A DNA stretch of 64,000 bases from JBLHKW01 sp047618565 (lineage in GTDB: Bacteria; Planctomycetota; UBA1135; GCA-002686595). The notes under the pieces were generated by a model. The model made no database searches. It was not told where the DNA came from and saw nothing but the letters and a program-made list of their open reading frames with translations. Shown here piece by piece: positions 62,647-64,000 of this stretch. The stretch lies in NCBI GenBank assembly GCA_047618565.1, contig JBLHKW010000002.1, positions 65,156 through 129,155 on the forward strand, read 5' to 3'. Each line of letters begins with the position of its first letter. Positions within the stretch are counted from its first letter, which is position 1. Made by a program: the position numbers and the translations under genes.

Positions 62647-63990
62647 TTATGGTCGGGCGGGCTCGGCTTCCGTCAGGTGGACGAGCGGGGTGCCCGTGAG
62701 GGCCGCTGGCATGGGGGTCGACGGGGACGCGTCGAGCACCACCCGTCGTTCGGCGGCGCGGGCCGCGGCGACCCGTTGGGGCAGGTCCGTGGCCGTGCTG
62801 GGGCACGCCTCGAGGCCCCAGCGCTCTACCAGTAAATGGAGGTGCAGCGGTTCGTCGGAGACGATGAGATCTCCGGGTTCGAGCTGCATCCGGGCGGCCT
62901 TGCGCCAGGCGCGCTGGGGGTCTTGTGCCTCCCAGCGCCAGGCCAGGCCCACCGTCAGCAGCACCTGGACGATCAGCAGGACAAGGCCGCGCTGCAGGTT
63001 GCCGTGGTCGTTCTTGCCGCGCTGGACGAGGTCCGCCAGGCCGAGTGCGGCGATGGGGACGAGCCAGCTGCCCATGCTGGCACCGTCAAACAGGAGCGTG
63101 GGGAGCGGCAACGCCAGGAACAGGATGCACCAGGCGGGTGGACGGGAGACCTCCTCCGCGGCCCGTGTCCAGGGCGCAACGAGGCCCCAGAGACCGATTC
63201 CGAGGCCGCCCAGGATCAGCAGGGCACGCGGGATCGAGGGGGCGTCGAGCTGGACCATGCCCGTTCCCAGTAGCCAGGGGGCGTTTCCGGCCAGGCCGCC
63301 CGCGATGCGGGTCAGGGCCAGGATCGCGACCGCGCCGAGGCCGGTCATCAGGGCGCGCGCCGGCCGGGCGGGTGCTCCTGGCTCTCCGGTGCCAGCTGCG
63401 GACCCGAGCACGAGGGCCGGGAGGAGCAGCACCATGTCCACGTGCAGCAGGATCCCGACGCCGTAGGCAATGAGCAGGCGGACTGGCGAGCTGCGGGCAA
63501 AGAGCTCGCGCAGCAACCAGGCGCACGCGACCACCCCCAGGAAGAAGTCCGTGGCGCTGGTCGCGCCCAGCCAGGCCAGGGGCGAGAGGGCCGCGATCAG
63601 GGTGGCGGGCAGGAGTGCCTGCTGGATGAAGCCCACGGCGCGCAGGGTCGAGGCGATGAGCGGGATCGAGAGGCCGAGCAGCATCGCCGACAGGGCGAAG
63701 CTGATGCGTTCCCGGGGCGCGCCGGTCAGCTCGCCCAGGAAGTCGATCGCGGCATGCGGCAGGGGTGACAGGGACGGCGCACCGACGAGCACCCGGCTGA
63801 GGGGCAGGCCCAGGGCCAGGATCGCCAGGCCGGCGCCGACCATCCATACCTGGCGCGCCTCGCGCCTTAGCCGTTGCTCCTCGCGCTCACCGACCAGCTT
63901 GGCCGTCAGGACGCGCGGGAAGAGCTCGCCCTCGTGACCATCGTCGTGATCGTGGGTGGCGTGATCGTGGGGCGCGGAGGGTGCGTGCAT
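62647..63990 (-). CDS. polytopic membrane protein with His-rich N-terminus
   Basis: The 447-residue product has a histidine- and aspartate-rich start (APHDHATHDHDDGHEGELFP) that could bind divalent metal, a charged helix to about residue 48, and then about 10 membrane segments through residue 350. The C-terminal 100 residues are soluble (PGDLIVSDEPLHLHLLVERW). The layout, with an Arg/Asp-rich first loop and a soluble C-terminal part, resembles membrane glycosyltransferases of the GT39/ArnT type, but no catalytic DE motif can be pointed to. Function is unknown. Confidence 0.75.
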   Translation of the reverse strand: MHAPSAPHDHATHDHDDGHEGELFPRVLTAKLVGEREEQRLRREARQVWMVGAGLAILALGLPLSRVLVGAPSLSPLPHAAIDFLGELTGAPRERISFALSAMLLGLSIPLIASTLRAVGFIQQALLPATLIAALSPLAWLGATSATDFFLGVVACAWLLRELFARSSPVRLLIAYGVGILLHVDMVLLLPALVLGSAAGTGEPGAPARPARALMTGLGAVAILALTRIAGGLAGNAPWLLGTGMVQLDAPSIPRALLILGGLGIGLWGLVAPWTRAAEEVSRPPAWCILFLALPLPTLLFDGASMGSWLVPIAALGLADLVQRGKNDHGNLQRGLVLLIVQVLLTVGLAWRWEAQDPQRAWRKAARMQLEPGDLIVSDEPLHLHLLVERWGLEACPSTATDLPQRVAAARAAERRVVLDASPSTPMPAALTGTPLVHLTEAEPARP

Positions 63991-64000
63991 CGTGGCTCGT

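Overview
The window is GC-rich, densely packed bacterial chromosome from a flagellated Gram-negative-type organism. Lipoproteins, a Spy-like periplasmic protein, BamB-like and sortilin-like propellers and a sulfatase-type lipoprotein all point to an envelope with an outer membrane. The mix of sulfatase-like, HEAT/cyclophilin, zinc-ribbon-plus-TM and propeller proteins around a sigma-54/sigma-28 flagellar regulon is what I would expect of Planctomycetota. That placement is an inference from gene content; no rRNA or other marker gene is present.

Bases 1-13600 are a flagellar block. fliD and fliS, with a small helical gene, start from a sigma-28-type promoter. A sigma-54-type promoter then precedes the export-apparatus operon fliO-P-Q-R-flhB-flhA-flhF-flhG, followed by a 77-residue membrane protein, fliA (sigma-28), two small proteins and two lipoproteins. 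The anti-sigma factor gene flgM lies opposite, behind its own sigma-28-type promoter. The sequence therefore shows a regulatory cascade: sigma-54 makes the export gate and FliA, FliA makes the cap and chaperone genes, and FlgM feeds back on FliA.

Bases 13800-23990 hold an M1-type peptidase, a membrane protein, sfsA, prfB with its classical UGA frameshift, a palindromic mobile-type repeat, and then the most interesting locus: a small thioredoxin-like gene (19491-19892) with an in-frame TGA where the first cysteine of its CxxC motif should be. A SECIS-like hairpin follows the TGA. I read it as a selenoprotein that overlaps a DUF255/YyaL-type thioredoxin gene. A DUF885 protein follows.

Bases 24000-44530 are mostly single-gene units: an AlkD-like protein, exported proteins of unknown function, a methyltransferase with a probably leaderless mRNA, a second M1-like peptidase, an esterase, propeller proteins, a VOC protein, an AraC/GyrI regulator, an ethanolamine-type permease, a conditioned-medium-factor-like hydrolase, and a sulfatase-like lipoprotein broken by a one-base frameshift.

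Bases 44750-64000 carry purH, a BON-like protein, a structured leader before a degenerate-GGDEF/HDOD pair, an anchored trypsin-like protease, a rhodanese, a HEAT-cyclophilin lipoprotein, ribBA, an ECF sigma/anti-sigma/Spy-like unit running into a GspL/GspM-like pair and an SGNH hydrolase, then carB and a polytopic membrane protein. I saw no tRNA, rRNA, CRISPR array or complete insertion sequence.
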